Assembly: GCA_029068665.1 (NCBI GenBank)
Contig: JAIECC010000105.1
Location: forward strand, 1 to 5,159
DNA length: 5,159 bases
Source: Lachnospiraceae bacterium
GTDB lineage: Bacteria; Bacillota; Clostridia; Lachnospirales; Lachnospiraceae
Direction of reading: 5' to 3'
Shown: piece after piece, positions 1 through 5,159 of the stretch
How the letters are laid out: every line of letters starts with the position of its first letter
Numbering within the stretch: position 1 is the first letter of the stretch
Notes under the pieces: generated by a model
Seen by the model: only the letters and a program-made list of their open reading frames with translations
Databases searched by the model: none
What the model was told of the DNA's origin: nothing
Program-made: the position numbers and the translations under genes

Positions 1-599
1 ATACTGAATGCAATCCATTTCTTTTTCGTCTGTTCCCGATAGCAGAAGAAAAACAACGCATAAAGAATATCAAAAACAGGCCAGTCACCAAATACAGATA
101 TCAGACATAAGCCAACTATACCCAACACCTTGCACCACTTTGGACATTTGCTCTTATCCCAGAGCCAGATGGCAAACAGGCTTAGGAGCAAGGTATACAA
201 TACTCCAAACCATGGATAAACAGCAATGGTAATATCCTCTGCTGTGAAATAGAATTGCAATGCCACTCCCGGTGCTGCAGAATTTCCTTCCATAATCATA
301 AATGGAATACATCCAAACTCAAAGAATACAAAGGGAATCCAGGACAACAGTGCAAATACCCCCAGCCTTCCAATATACTTCTTCACATCCCGGGTATACT
401 GATATCCTTCTGCAATAAAATATGCCATGGTAGGACCGGTCAGACGCCCGATAAAATGCATGACCTGTCCTAATACAGTACCCATAGGAACAAATGCCCA
501 TGCAATGTGATCAATAAACATGGCCACAATCACAAGATATTTCAATTGATTGCGGTTCAAGCCTCTTGCTGCCATACTATTAGCCAACTCGCCGGTCAT
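1..599 (-). CDS. TraX-family polytopic membrane protein, C-terminus cut by window edge
   Basis: Translating the minus strand from the ATG at 599 gives an open frame of 199 residues that runs off base 1, so the C-terminus is missing. The protein is strongly hydrophobic with several membrane segments. It shows features I associate with the TraX family: FIDHIAWAF (residues 28-36), then HFIGRLTGPTMAYFIAEGYQYT (48-69), an RLGVFALLSWIPF segment (78-90), a conserved-looking GNSAAPG loop (105-111) and FGDWPVFDILY (170-180). TraX of the F plasmid acetylates the pilin N-terminus. Chromosomal homologues in Firmicutes lack a pilin partner and are usually regarded as putative membrane acyltransferases, so the substrate here is unknown. 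The start at 599 is chosen because AAAGGAG lies 8 nt upstream; the internal ATG at 575 has no such site. The first 20 nt overlap the end of the serine hydrolase gene, implying one transcript and translational coupling. Confidence 0.85.
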   Translation of the reverse strand, partial: MTGELANSMAARGLNRNQLKYLVIVAMFIDHIAWAFVPMGTVLGQVMHFIGRLTGPTMAYFIAEGYQYTRDVKKYIGRLGVFALLSWIPFVFFEFGCIPFMIMEGNSAAPGVALQFYFTAEDITIAVYPWFGVLYTLLLSLFAIWLWDKSKCPKWCKVLGIVGLCLISVFGDWPVFDILYALFFFCYREQTKKKWIAFS

Positions 600-2013
600 T
601 ATAAAGCTCCTTTCTTTTTGCCAGAATCTTATATACTCCTGTACCAATCAATATTGCAGAACTTAGCGTTAATACAAGGAATAAGTCCTTTACAAAAAAC
701 CATACCAGCCAGAGGGGAGAACCCAAAATGTAAGGTATTGCAAGAAGAATGGCAGGGAATATACCATGCCGCATTATGTCAAGCATCAATGAGCCCTTGG
801 TTTTAGGTTTGTTTTTCCACTTTTTAATTGAGATAGCAGGATAGACCGCTATAAAGACGATAGCGAAATATATTAAGTCTATCAGAATATGAAACAGTAC
901 ATAGGCATGATTAGGCAGTGAAACCTTTTCTTCACCGATCAATGGCAAAACGATATTTCCCAGCAGATTATTGGCAACCAAATAATCATTCATATTAACA
1001 AGAACTACTATGCCTATGCCTTTTTCAGGAAGAATGAACATATTTGAGGTATAATTTTCTACAAGTCCGGAGTGATTAAGCAAAGGTTGATTGTATTGTT
1101 CGGAATATCCCCAACCCATTCCGTAAAAATCCTTACCATTCTCATCCTGGGGTACATAGTCATAAAACATCGTGTCAATACTGCTCTGACTGATGATATC
1201 CATACCGCCATTCAAGTACATTTGTAAATATTTCCCCATATCTGCAGCACTTGAACTGATATATCCTGCCGGTACTGCCGCATACGGTGCTGAGTTTCCT
1301 GACGGATTACTTCCGTCGGGATAATTGGTGTTACCGGCTATGGGAATACCAAAATAATTACGATAACCGTTTATCAGACCATTTTCCCTGCTTTTCTCAA
1401 GGGAAGCTGCCGTATGCTCCATATTCAACGGCTGAATAATATTCCGTTCCACATACTCCTCATAGCTGCTTCCACTGACTGCTTCTACAATCTTTCCAAG
1501 CAGAGCATAGCCTACATTGGAATACTGATAGCTTCCCCGGCTATTGGTAATTTCTGCATTACCAAAGTAATGGTTCGTGCCAAGTCCGCTTGTATGATTT
1601 AATAGCTGTCTGACAGTAATTTCATCCCCTTCAGACGGTTTTTTTAAGTACAGTGAACATTCGATATATCTAGAAATCGGTGCATCCAGCTCAATTTTTC
1701 CCTGTTCAAAAAGCTGCATAACAGAAAGTGCAGTAAATGATTTGCTCATAGAACCGATTATAAACGGCGTATTTATACTCTCACAGTTGCCATAAGTCTC
1801 TGCAAACAATACCTCATTTTTATCAACTACTATGACAGACATTCCCGGAACATGATACTCTTCCACATCCTTTGCTATTTGTGCGCTGATTTTCTCATAG
1901 TCCATGTTGTGATAATCTACATCATCAGCAGCAAAGGTATAACATAGCTGTGTGGAAAATATAGAAAAAAAACTGAGCAGGCACAGAACCATTTTCGATG
2001 TAAGTTTTTTCAT
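580..2013 (-). CDS. Secreted serine hydrolase, beta-lactamase/PBP fold, with C-terminal membrane segments
   Basis: This is a 477-residue protein of the class C beta-lactamase / penicillin-binding-protein-like serine hydrolase family. The three active-site motifs are visible: S88-M-S-K91 (nucleophile and general base), Y164-S-N166, and H314-S-G316 in place of the usual KTG. The family-typical LLNHTSGL stretch lies near residues 138-145. A signal peptide is clear: MKKLTSK, a hydrophobic core, then TFA-A around residues 26-29 as the likely cleavage site. After the catalytic domain come about three membrane helices (roughly 368-396, and two within 416-464), so the enzyme should be tethered with its active site outside. 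Family members act as esterases, peptidases or D-Ala-processing enzymes; the sequence does not say which, and resistance to beta-lactams should not be assumed. The frame also opens at a TTG at 2034, but that start would sit before the ribosome binding site, so the ATG at 2013 is preferred. The stop at 580-582 lies inside the TraX-like gene. Confidence 0.92.
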   Translation of the reverse strand: MKKLTSKMVLCLLSFFSIFSTQLCYTFAADDVDYHNMDYEKISAQIAKDVEEYHVPGMSVIVVDKNEVLFAETYGNCESINTPFIIGSMSKSFTALSVMQLFEQGKIELDAPISRYIECSLYLKKPSEGDEITVRQLLNHTSGLGTNHYFGNAEITNSRGSYQYSNVGYALLGKIVEAVSGSSYEEYVERNIIQPLNMEHTAASLEKSRENGLINGYRNYFGIPIAGNTNYPDGSNPSGNSAPYAAVPAGYISSSAADMGKYLQMYLNGGMDIISQSSIDTMFYDYVPQDENGKDFYGMGWGYSEQYNQPLLNHSGLVENYTSNMFILPEKGIGIVVLVNMNDYLVANNLLGNIVLPLIGEEKVSLPNHAYVLFHILIDLIYFAIVFIAVYPAISIKKWKNKPKTKGSLMLDIMRHGIFPAILLAIPYILGSPLWLVWFFVKDLFLVLTLSSAILIGTGVYKILAKRKELYNDRRVG

Positions 2014-2020
2014 AGTTGAC

Positions 2021-2032
2021 TTTTCTCCTCTC
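2021..2032 (-). promoter_or_regulatory. Ribosome binding site of the serine hydrolase
   Basis: The minus strand reads GAGAGGAG followed by about 11 nt and then ATG at 2013. This purine-rich site lies inside the extended frame that would begin at the TTG at 2034, and so argues for the ATG. It also overlaps the stop codon (2031-2033) of the hydrolase remnant upstream, so translation of the two may once have been coupled. Confidence 0.7.
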
Positions 2033-2372
2033 AATTTTTAATAGACTCTATTATTGCTTCTGCTTTTTCTGGTTCTTCAAAAAGCGGGCTATGTGCAAGC
2101 TGTTCTGAACGGGGCTGGTCAGCTATTTGACTTATTGCTATATAGCCATTATACAATTCGGGACGTTGTGCTACTGCCTGTATTCCGATTGGTGTACCAA
2201 AGGAATGGGCAGCAAGATAAATTTTATCTGTTGAAAATCGCTTGCATAGATATTCTATTACTTCAAATGTGTCTGCGATAAACTGTTCCCGGTTCATACT
2301 TTCCGGCGTAACAGATTTTGAATAAGATAAATCTGTGCCGCGCCAGTCCCAAAAGCAAAATTCTATTTGGAT
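2031..2372 (-). pseudogene. Alpha/beta-hydrolase remnant, 5'-truncated and apparently internally deleted
   Basis: An open frame of 113 codons after a TGA at 2373-2375 encodes part of a proline-iminopeptidase-like alpha/beta hydrolase. It begins abruptly with FWDWRGTDLSYSKSVTPESM, the strand and turn normally about 80-100 residues into such proteins. It continues through EQFIADTFEVIEYLCKRF to the nucleophile elbow AAHSFGT, where the Ser is present. About 30 residues later it passes from PRSEQL straight into AHSPLFEEPEKAEAIIESI. That resembles the C-terminal catalytic-His segment of the fold, so the lid and the Asp-bearing region appear to be missing. The HGGPG oxyanion loop is absent too. The first ATG (2297) has no usable ribosome binding site. 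The piece is therefore read as a decayed gene. The internal deletion is inferred from family layout; the missing front end is seen directly. The stop lies 18 nt before the serine hydrolase start. Confidence 0.75.
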
Positions 2373-2392
2373 TCATAAACTATACCCCCAAT

Positions 2393-2422
2393 ATTGTAAT
2401 ATCTTAATATTTGTACTGTTCA
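2393..2422 (-). promoter_or_regulatory. Weak candidate promoter for the hydrolase remnant and serine hydrolase
   Basis: The minus strand shows TGAACA (2417-2422), an 18-nt spacer and TACAAT (2393-2398), matching the sigma-A consensus at 4/6 and 5/6 positions. It lies between the long palindrome and the hydrolase remnant, where a promoter for the downstream serine hydrolase and TraX-like genes would be expected if they are not read through from the DUF4097 operon. Support is consensus match and position only. Confidence 0.3.
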
Positions 2423-2442
2423 CTTAAAAATTAATGTTGCAT

Positions 2443-2634
2443 TATGGAACTGCACTTGCCTTGGCAGCGTCTTTAGAAAGGTATGAGCATCCCAAAGCAG
2501 ACCGTTGAAGCACGTTGGTACTTAGGCTGTGTTCTTTACAGCCTTATGTACCACTACGTGCTGGGTAGAACAAAAGTGTGTCTGCTTTGGAATGCTCATG
2601 CCCTCGGAAGACGCGGTAGCAAGTTGCATGCATA
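2443..2634. repeat. Long imperfect palindrome of about 190 nt, MITE-like or structured RNA
   Basis: The two halves are near inverted copies around a 7-nt loop at 2531-2537. Matched arms, from inside out: 2525-2530 with 2538-2543 (GGCTGT/ACAGCC), 2516-2521 with 2548-2553, 2509-2515 with 2556-2562, 2483-2502 with 2580-2599 (19 of 20 bases), 2467-2473 with 2608-2614, 2455-2459 with 2619-2623, 2451-2454 with 2625-2628, and 2443-2446 with 2631-2634. An asymmetric internal loop (6 versus 17 nt) sits at 2503-2508/2563-2579. The single mismatch in the 20-bp arm, and two positions near 2478-2479/2602-2603, become G-U pairs on the minus-strand transcript, the direction of the neighbouring genes. No T-run follows on either strand, so it is not a standard terminator. 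It starts 14 nt after the DUF4097 stop and ends about 70 nt before the truncated hydrolase. It contains no gene that I can support. Confidence 0.75.
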
Positions 2635-2647
2635 CCTTATCTATCTC

Positions 2648-3670
2648 TTATTCTGCAAAGGTAAAATCCACATTACCAGAGGTAACTTCCACATCGATAT
2701 ACTTATCCCCATTTCCAAAGTTCCCCGGCAGGCTGCAGTGTCCGGATGTAACATCACTATTAATTCTATAATTGCTGATATCATCTGTCAGGGTTACCCG
2801 GACTGTACCGGAAGTAACAAAAGCTTCAATGCCCTTTCCGACTGTCAATTCATCCAGAATAATTGTACCGGAGCTGGCAGTTGCAGAAACAGCTTCAGCC
2901 GAAACCGTTTTCGAAACAATCCTTCCGGAAGTCAAATCACAATCTAAATCTCCAACAACAATGATATCTTCCATATTAATGCTGCCGGAACTGCCACGCA
3001 CTTTCATGTCCCCCTCCACTGTAAGCTCCCGAGCACTGATAAGCCCACTGGTAAAGCGACAAGTCAATTCCCCCTGTACTTCAAGATTTTCTATTGTAAC
3101 GCTTCCGGAAGATATCTCTACCTCTGCATCCTTTTCACAAGTTAGGTTATCCAGCTTAATAATGCCAGAGGTCGCATATACTTCCAGTTCCTCCTTTATT
3201 ACCAAATCCTGGACGGACATACTGCCGGAGCTTAAGTCTAAGTCATAGGTTCCTGCATATGATTCCGGTACATAAATAGTCATATTTACCTTCTCTTCAT
3301 TATCCCATCCTAAACGTAAATCCGGAATGTTGAACAGACTAAAACCATATGAAGGCTTCTGGACGATTTGTAATGTACCATTATTTTCTGATATTTGATA
3401 TCTGGGTTCATCAATCTTATCCTGGTAAATGATTTCTATTTGATCTCCCTTACCGGGTTCAATCACTACATTATCCCATGCGATATCGGTCTGTATAGTT
3501 GAAATTCCATTCACCGGAGTGCTGTACTGCTTCTCTTCATATTCTGTATTACTCTGACTTTTAGAATTCCTCCACTCCTCATACAGCATGCCGGTACCCA
3601 GTCCCAGAAATACGCAGCCACACAAGGATAAGGCTCCTGCTATAATTAATGCTTTTCCTATATGCTTCAT
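2648..3670 (-). CDS. DUF4097-family beta-repeat protein, membrane-anchored
   Basis: The protein is 340 residues. An N-terminal hydrophobic segment (about 6-29), flanked by MKHIGK and followed by EEWRNSK, should act as a signal-anchor. The LCGC at 16-19 is a poor lipobox, so lipid attachment is possible but doubtful. After a linker and an N-terminal beta region (about 50-135) comes a repeat domain. It carries ten (S/T)SG turns, at residues 147, 167, 187, 207, 227, 247, 266, 286, 308 and 330, each followed by a short hydrophobic strand. This is the hallmark of DUF4097 (the Pfam 'putative adhesin' family), likely a beta-solenoid displayed outside the membrane. The molecular function is not established; homologues recur beside PadR/DUF1700 genes and in envelope-stress loci. 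The ATG at 3670 has AAAGGAG 7 nt upstream and lies 1 nt after the DUF1700 stop, so translation is coupled. Confidence 0.9.
   Translation of the reverse strand: MKHIGKALIIAGALSLCGCVFLGLGTGMLYEEWRNSKSQSNTEYEEKQYSTPVNGISTIQTDIAWDNVVIEPGKGDQIEIIYQDKIDEPRYQISENNGTLQIVQKPSYGFSLFNIPDLRLGWDNEEKVNMTIYVPESYAGTYDLDLSSGSMSVQDLVIKEELEVYATSGIIKLDNLTCEKDAEVEISSGSVTIENLEVQGELTCRFTSGLISARELTVEGDMKVRGSSGSINMEDIIVVGDLDCDLTSGRIVSKTVSAEAVSATASSGTIILDELTVGKGIEAFVTSGTVRVTLTDDISNYRINSDVTSGHCSLPGNFGNGDKYIDVEVTSGNVDFTFAE
2675..3232 (-). repeat. Coding repeat: 20-residue period with SSG/TSG turns
   Basis: This part of the DUF4097 gene encodes ten (S/T)SG motifs. The first six are spaced exactly 20 residues (60 nt) apart, followed by steps of 19, 20, 22 and 22. 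The first eight strictly alternate SSG, TSG, SSG, TSG and so on; the last two are both TSG. The DNA between the motifs is diverged, so this is old protein-level repetition rather than a recent tandem duplication. Confidence 0.85.
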
Positions 3671-3671
3671 C

Positions 3672-4277
3672 TTAATTCTCCTTTCCTACGATTGCCTGCT
3701 TTATCCAAAGAAAGCACTGCTTTGTTCCAAGTACAATGCCTTTGGTTATCAGTAATGTACCAATGAAAATAAAGATGCCTAAGCCTCCACACAGCATTCC
3801 GCTTCCCAGATAAAACACTGCTGAGCCCAAAGATAATCGGAACAGGCTGACAAAAAATCCAATTATACCAGTTAATGCACCTGCGCCGAAGGTTAATACC
3901 ACCGACCACAATACGGCGTCCATTGCCCAGATCAGGCTGTAGAACATGATTACCATTCCTAAAATAAATGCAACAATTCCACCCCATAATGGAAAGCCCA
4001 AAATCAGCAATATAATTGCCCATACCGGCATCTTTTTACCCTTGGATTGTTCCTTTGCTCTCTGTTTCACCAGTGTAGTAATCGGAAGCTCGCATTTAAT
4101 CTGATTGGCAATACTGTCAACGGTTCCAAGAGAAGCAACCGCTTCCGCTTCCGTCATGCCATCCTCTACCCGGTCATCTATCATTTCAGCATAATATTCC
4201 ATGGATTTCTGGGTTTCTTCTGTCGGATACTCCGAAATCTGCTTTTTTAATTCATTCAGAAACTCTGCTTTATTCAT
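3672..4277 (-). CDS. DUF1700 (HAAS-type) membrane protein
   Basis: The protein is 201 residues. The N-terminal cytoplasmic domain (1-62) begins MNKAEFLNELKK and contains MEYYAEMIDDRVEDGMTEAEAVASLG (26-51), the signature I recognise for DUF1700/HAAS, a small helical domain common beside PadR regulators. A basic linker (71-82: KQRAKEQSKGKK) leads into roughly three membrane segments (about 84-112, 118-146 and 150-182), rich in Gly and aromatic residues. The family has no assigned activity. Its constant pairing with PadR and DUF4097 suggests a membrane-side partner in sensing or envelope adaptation (inference). Its ATG overlaps the end of the PadR gene by 8 nt (ATGAATAA), with a GGGGAG site 10 nt upstream inside the PadR gene. 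Its stop is 1 nt before the next start. Confidence 0.9.
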   Translation of the reverse strand: MNKAEFLNELKKQISEYPTEETQKSMEYYAEMIDDRVEDGMTEAEAVASLGTVDSIANQIKCELPITTLVKQRAKEQSKGKKMPVWAIILLILGFPLWGGIVAFILGMVIMFYSLIWAMDAVLWSVVLTFGAGALTGIIGFFVSLFRLSLGSAVFYLGSGMLCGGLGIFIFIGTLLITKGIVLGTKQCFLWIKQAIVGKEN

Positions 4278-4590
4278 CTCTGTTCATCTCCCCTTTGATA
4301 TACTCATAAATATTCAACATTGCTTTCCATTCTTCTAAAAATTCCTGTATTCGCTCTCTGCCGGACTGGGTGATGGCATAGTACTTCCGCAGCCGCCCAT
4401 TGTGTTCTGCGGAATAAACACTAAGTGCCCCGGTTCCCTCCAGCCGTCTGAGTATGGGATACAGCGTTGATTCTGAAATCTCTACACAGGGCTGCAAATC
4501 CTTAATAATCTTATATCCATAGGAATCTTCCCGTAATAATGCACTTAATACACATACATCCAGCATTCCTCTTTTTAACTGAATATCCAT
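4270..4590 (-). CDS. PadR-family transcriptional regulator
   Basis: This is a 106-residue winged-helix DNA-binding protein of the small PadR type. MDIQLKRGMLDVCVLSALL (1-19) forms the first helix, followed by DSYGYKIIKDL (22-32). The recognition-helix signature ISESTLYPILRRLE is at 38-51, and the wing region ends in LRKYYAITQSGRERI (67-81). The C-terminal helix (82-101) should dimerise. Proteins of this length usually repress their own operon and respond to small molecules or phenolic or antimicrobial stress; the ligand here is unknown. The frame also has an ATG at 4596, but that lies only 1 nt from the GGAGG, whereas the ATG at 4590 has 7 nt of spacing, so 4590 is preferred. The gene heads a three-gene operon and overlaps the DUF1700 start. 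The palindrome over its promoter is a likely self-operator. Confidence 0.95.
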   Translation of the reverse strand: MDIQLKRGMLDVCVLSALLREDSYGYKIIKDLQPCVEISESTLYPILRRLEGTGALSVYSAEHNGRLRKYYAITQSGRERIQEFLEEWKAMLNIYEYIKGEMNRDE

Positions 4591-4596
4591 TTCCAT

Positions 4597-4604
4597 ACCT
4601 CCTT
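4597..4604 (-). promoter_or_regulatory. Strong ribosome binding site that fixes the PadR start
   Basis: The minus strand reads AAGGAGGT, an almost perfect anti-16S match. The distance from GGAGG to the ATG at 4590 is 7 nt, and to the ATG at 4596 only 1 nt, which selects the downstream start. With transcription expected near 4607, the leader is only about 15-20 nt. Confidence 0.85.
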
Positions 4605-4607
4605 ATG

Positions 4608-4636
4608 CATAATACTATATATCGCATAGTATTATG
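4608..4636. promoter_or_regulatory. Candidate PadR operator: perfect 11-bp inverted repeat
   Basis: CATAATACTAT (4608-4618) and ATAGTATTATG (4626-4636) are exact inverted copies separated by 7 nt. The dyad spans the -10 element, nearly all of the spacer and the probable start of transcription of the PadR operon, so a bound dimer would block RNA polymerase. The core is ATACT-N11-AGTAT, which resembles ATACT/AGTAT-type half-sites that I recall being reported for PadR-like regulators. That the PadR encoded here binds it is inference from position. Confidence 0.75.
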
Positions 4637-4642
4637 TGTCAA
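4614..4642 (-). promoter_or_regulatory. Sigma-A-type promoter of the PadR-DUF1700-DUF4097 operon
   Basis: On the minus strand there is a perfect -35 TTGACA (4637-4642), a 17-nt spacer and TATAGT (4614-4619) as -10. TATATA two bases upstream is an alternative with a 15-nt spacer. Transcription should begin near 4606-4608. The promoter is strong by consensus, fitting a gene set held off by a repressor rather than one that needs an activator. Confidence 0.85.
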
Positions 4643-4669
4643 GGGGTATTATGAAAATTATTTGCAGAA

Positions 4670-4691
4670 GACACTCATGACAGAGTGTCAT
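4670..4691. promoter_or_regulatory. Two nested dyads in the divergent intergenic region
   Basis: GACACTC (4670-4676) and GAGTGTC (4683-4689) form a perfect 7-bp inverted repeat with a 6-nt spacer. ATGACA (4677-4682) and TGTCAT (4686-4691) form a second perfect dyad that shares the same TGTC. The block lies 7 nt before the -35 of the rightward promoter and 28 nt upstream of the -35 of the leftward one, a suitable place for a regulator of either. No protein can be assigned to it. Confidence 0.45.
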
Positions 4692-4697
4692 ACATCA

Positions 4698-4726
4698 TTG
4701 TTAGCCTATTGGTTGTATGCTATAAT
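4698..4726 (+). promoter_or_regulatory. Extended -10 promoter of the rightward gene
   Basis: TTGTTA (4698-4703), a 17-nt spacer and a perfect TATAAT (4721-4726) preceded by TGC, giving the extended -10 TGNTATAAT. Transcription should start near 4733, leaving a leader of about 54 nt before the ATG at 4787. I see no strong structure in that leader. Confidence 0.8.
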
Positions 4727-4786
4727 TTTAGTATTTTTGATAATGATAAATCGGGATTTGGCTGTTTGTGAGGAAGGAGAGAGAAT

Positions 4787-5159
4787 ATGAACGAAAAATT
4801 AACAGTTGAAAGTATTGATGAAAACGTTATTATTTTTAGGATTACCAAATATCAATCTGTAATGTCTGCAACAGAGATTTATGACCTTACCAGGAGGTGC
4901 TGGAAGATAAATGTGGAAAGAGCGAGAAAGGCAGATTTGGCATTTGCTGTCAATGAAGGAATTGTACTTGAAGTTTATAGAATTGATGAGTGGGTTCCAG
5001 GGCACTCTACCTATAACAGCATTCCTGTGTCTGACGAAATAAAAAGGCGGGACAAGCAACAAGGACGGTGGGAATTTGTAGGACACGTAGCCGAAGATAT
5101 ACGAGAGAAATATGTCGGAAAAAACGTGAGCGTTTTTTTCAAAAGAGGCAATCAACATC
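4787..5159 (+). CDS. Uncharacterised protein, 3' end cut by window edge
   Basis: An ATG at 4787 preceded by AAGGAG with 7-nt spacing opens a frame that stays open to the end of the window (124 codons). The protein is soluble, with no signal peptide or membrane segment. Visible blocks are IYDLTRRCWKINVERARKADLAFAV (about 33-57), GIVLEVYRIDEW (60-71), GRWEFVGHVAEDIREKYVGKNV (about 94-115) and VFFKRG. I recognise this pattern as a widespread small family of unknown function, seen alone or as a domain in larger proteins, but cannot name it. The beta-rich G-I-V-x-E-V-Y-x-I-x-x-W core is compatible with a PUA/ASCH-like ligand- or nucleic-acid-binding fold, which is a guess. It is transcribed away from the PadR operon from its own promoter, so shared regulation is possible but not shown. 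Confidence 0.8.
   Translation, partial: MNEKLTVESIDENVIIFRITKYQSVMSATEIYDLTRRCWKINVERARKADLAFAVNEGIVLEVYRIDEWVPGHSTYNSIPVSDEIKRRDKQQGRWEFVGHVAEDIREKYVGKNVSVFFKRGNQH

Noticed and set aside
319..501. 60-residue minus-strand open frame
   Set aside because: It is an out-of-frame reading of the TraX-like gene, whose true frame is open from 599 to base 1 and shows family motifs.
2259..2376. Short minus-strand frame from ATG 2376 preceded by GGGGG (38 residues)
   Set aside because: It overlaps the hydrolase remnant out of frame and has no recognisable features; the G-run match is weak support for a start.
2443..2634. Palindrome as an intrinsic terminator or a retron RNA
   Set aside because: There is no T-run after either arm and no GC-rich short stem as in a terminator; no reverse transcriptase or effector gene is nearby to support a retron.
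2483..2947. 154-residue plus-strand open frame beginning inside the palindrome
   Set aside because: It runs from the palindrome into the antisense of the DUF4097 gene, is rich in Cys and rare-looking composition, and shows no family resemblance.
2675..3232. 60-nt periodicity as a CRISPR array or recent tandem repeat
   Set aside because: The periodicity is in the encoded protein; the DNA units are diverged and lie wholly within one open reading frame.
2772..3248. 158-residue open frame on the plus strand
   Set aside because: It is the antisense of the DUF4097 repeat region; repeated Ser/Thr/Gly/Val codons leave few stops on the opposite strand, and its own repeats (LPE..) mirror the real gene. 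It has no ribosome binding site.
3667..4023. 118-residue minus-strand open frame within DUF1700
   Set aside because: A shifted frame of the DUF1700 gene with unnatural composition (many Arg, Trp and Cys); the DUF1700 frame has the family signature.
4799..5158. 119-residue minus-strand open frame at the right edge
   Set aside because: It is antisense to the plus-strand gene at 4787, which has a good promoter, ribosome binding site and conserved-looking motifs.

Overview
The window looks like chromosomal or accessory DNA from a Clostridia-type Firmicute, most likely Lachnospiraceae-like. The grounds are moderately AT-rich sequence, strong AAGGAG-type ribosome binding sites, TTGACA/TATAAT-type promoters, and the gene families present: PadR with DUF1700/HAAS and DUF4097, a membrane-tailed serine hydrolase, and a TraX-family protein. 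This is inference from family distribution; no rRNA or species marker is present.

Layout. Everything from about 4590 down to 1 is on the minus strand. The first block is a three-gene operon: a PadR-family regulator (4590-4270), a DUF1700/HAAS membrane protein (4277-3672, overlapping by 8 nt) and a DUF4097 beta-repeat protein (3670-2648, 1 nt after the previous stop). Its promoter (4614-4642) carries a perfect 11-bp inverted repeat (4608-4636) covering the -10 and most of the spacer, the layout expected for autorepression by PadR. Next comes a gene-free stretch holding a long imperfect palindrome of about 190 nt (2443-2634), MITE-like or a structured RNA. It is followed by a decayed alpha/beta-hydrolase remnant (about 2372-2031) lacking its front and apparently its middle. 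The second block is a secreted, membrane-tailed beta-lactamase-fold serine hydrolase (2013-580) whose end overlaps a TraX-family membrane protein (599 to beyond base 1) by 20 nt.

At the right end, a gene on the plus strand (4787 to beyond 5159) is transcribed divergently from the PadR operon from its own extended -10 promoter (4698-4726). It belongs to a small uncharacterised family that I cannot name. The shared intergenic region also holds two nested dyads (4670-4691) that could bind another regulator.

How the genes may work together (inference): PadR probably senses a ligand or stress and derepresses its own operon. DUF1700 and DUF4097 would then act at the membrane and outer face of the cell. 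The serine hydrolase and TraX-like protein are a plausible envelope acyl-modification or hydrolysis pair. I see no complete defence system, CRISPR array, rRNA, tRNA or transposase. The least explained elements are the palindrome, the strictly periodic SSG/TSG protein and the unnamed divergent gene.
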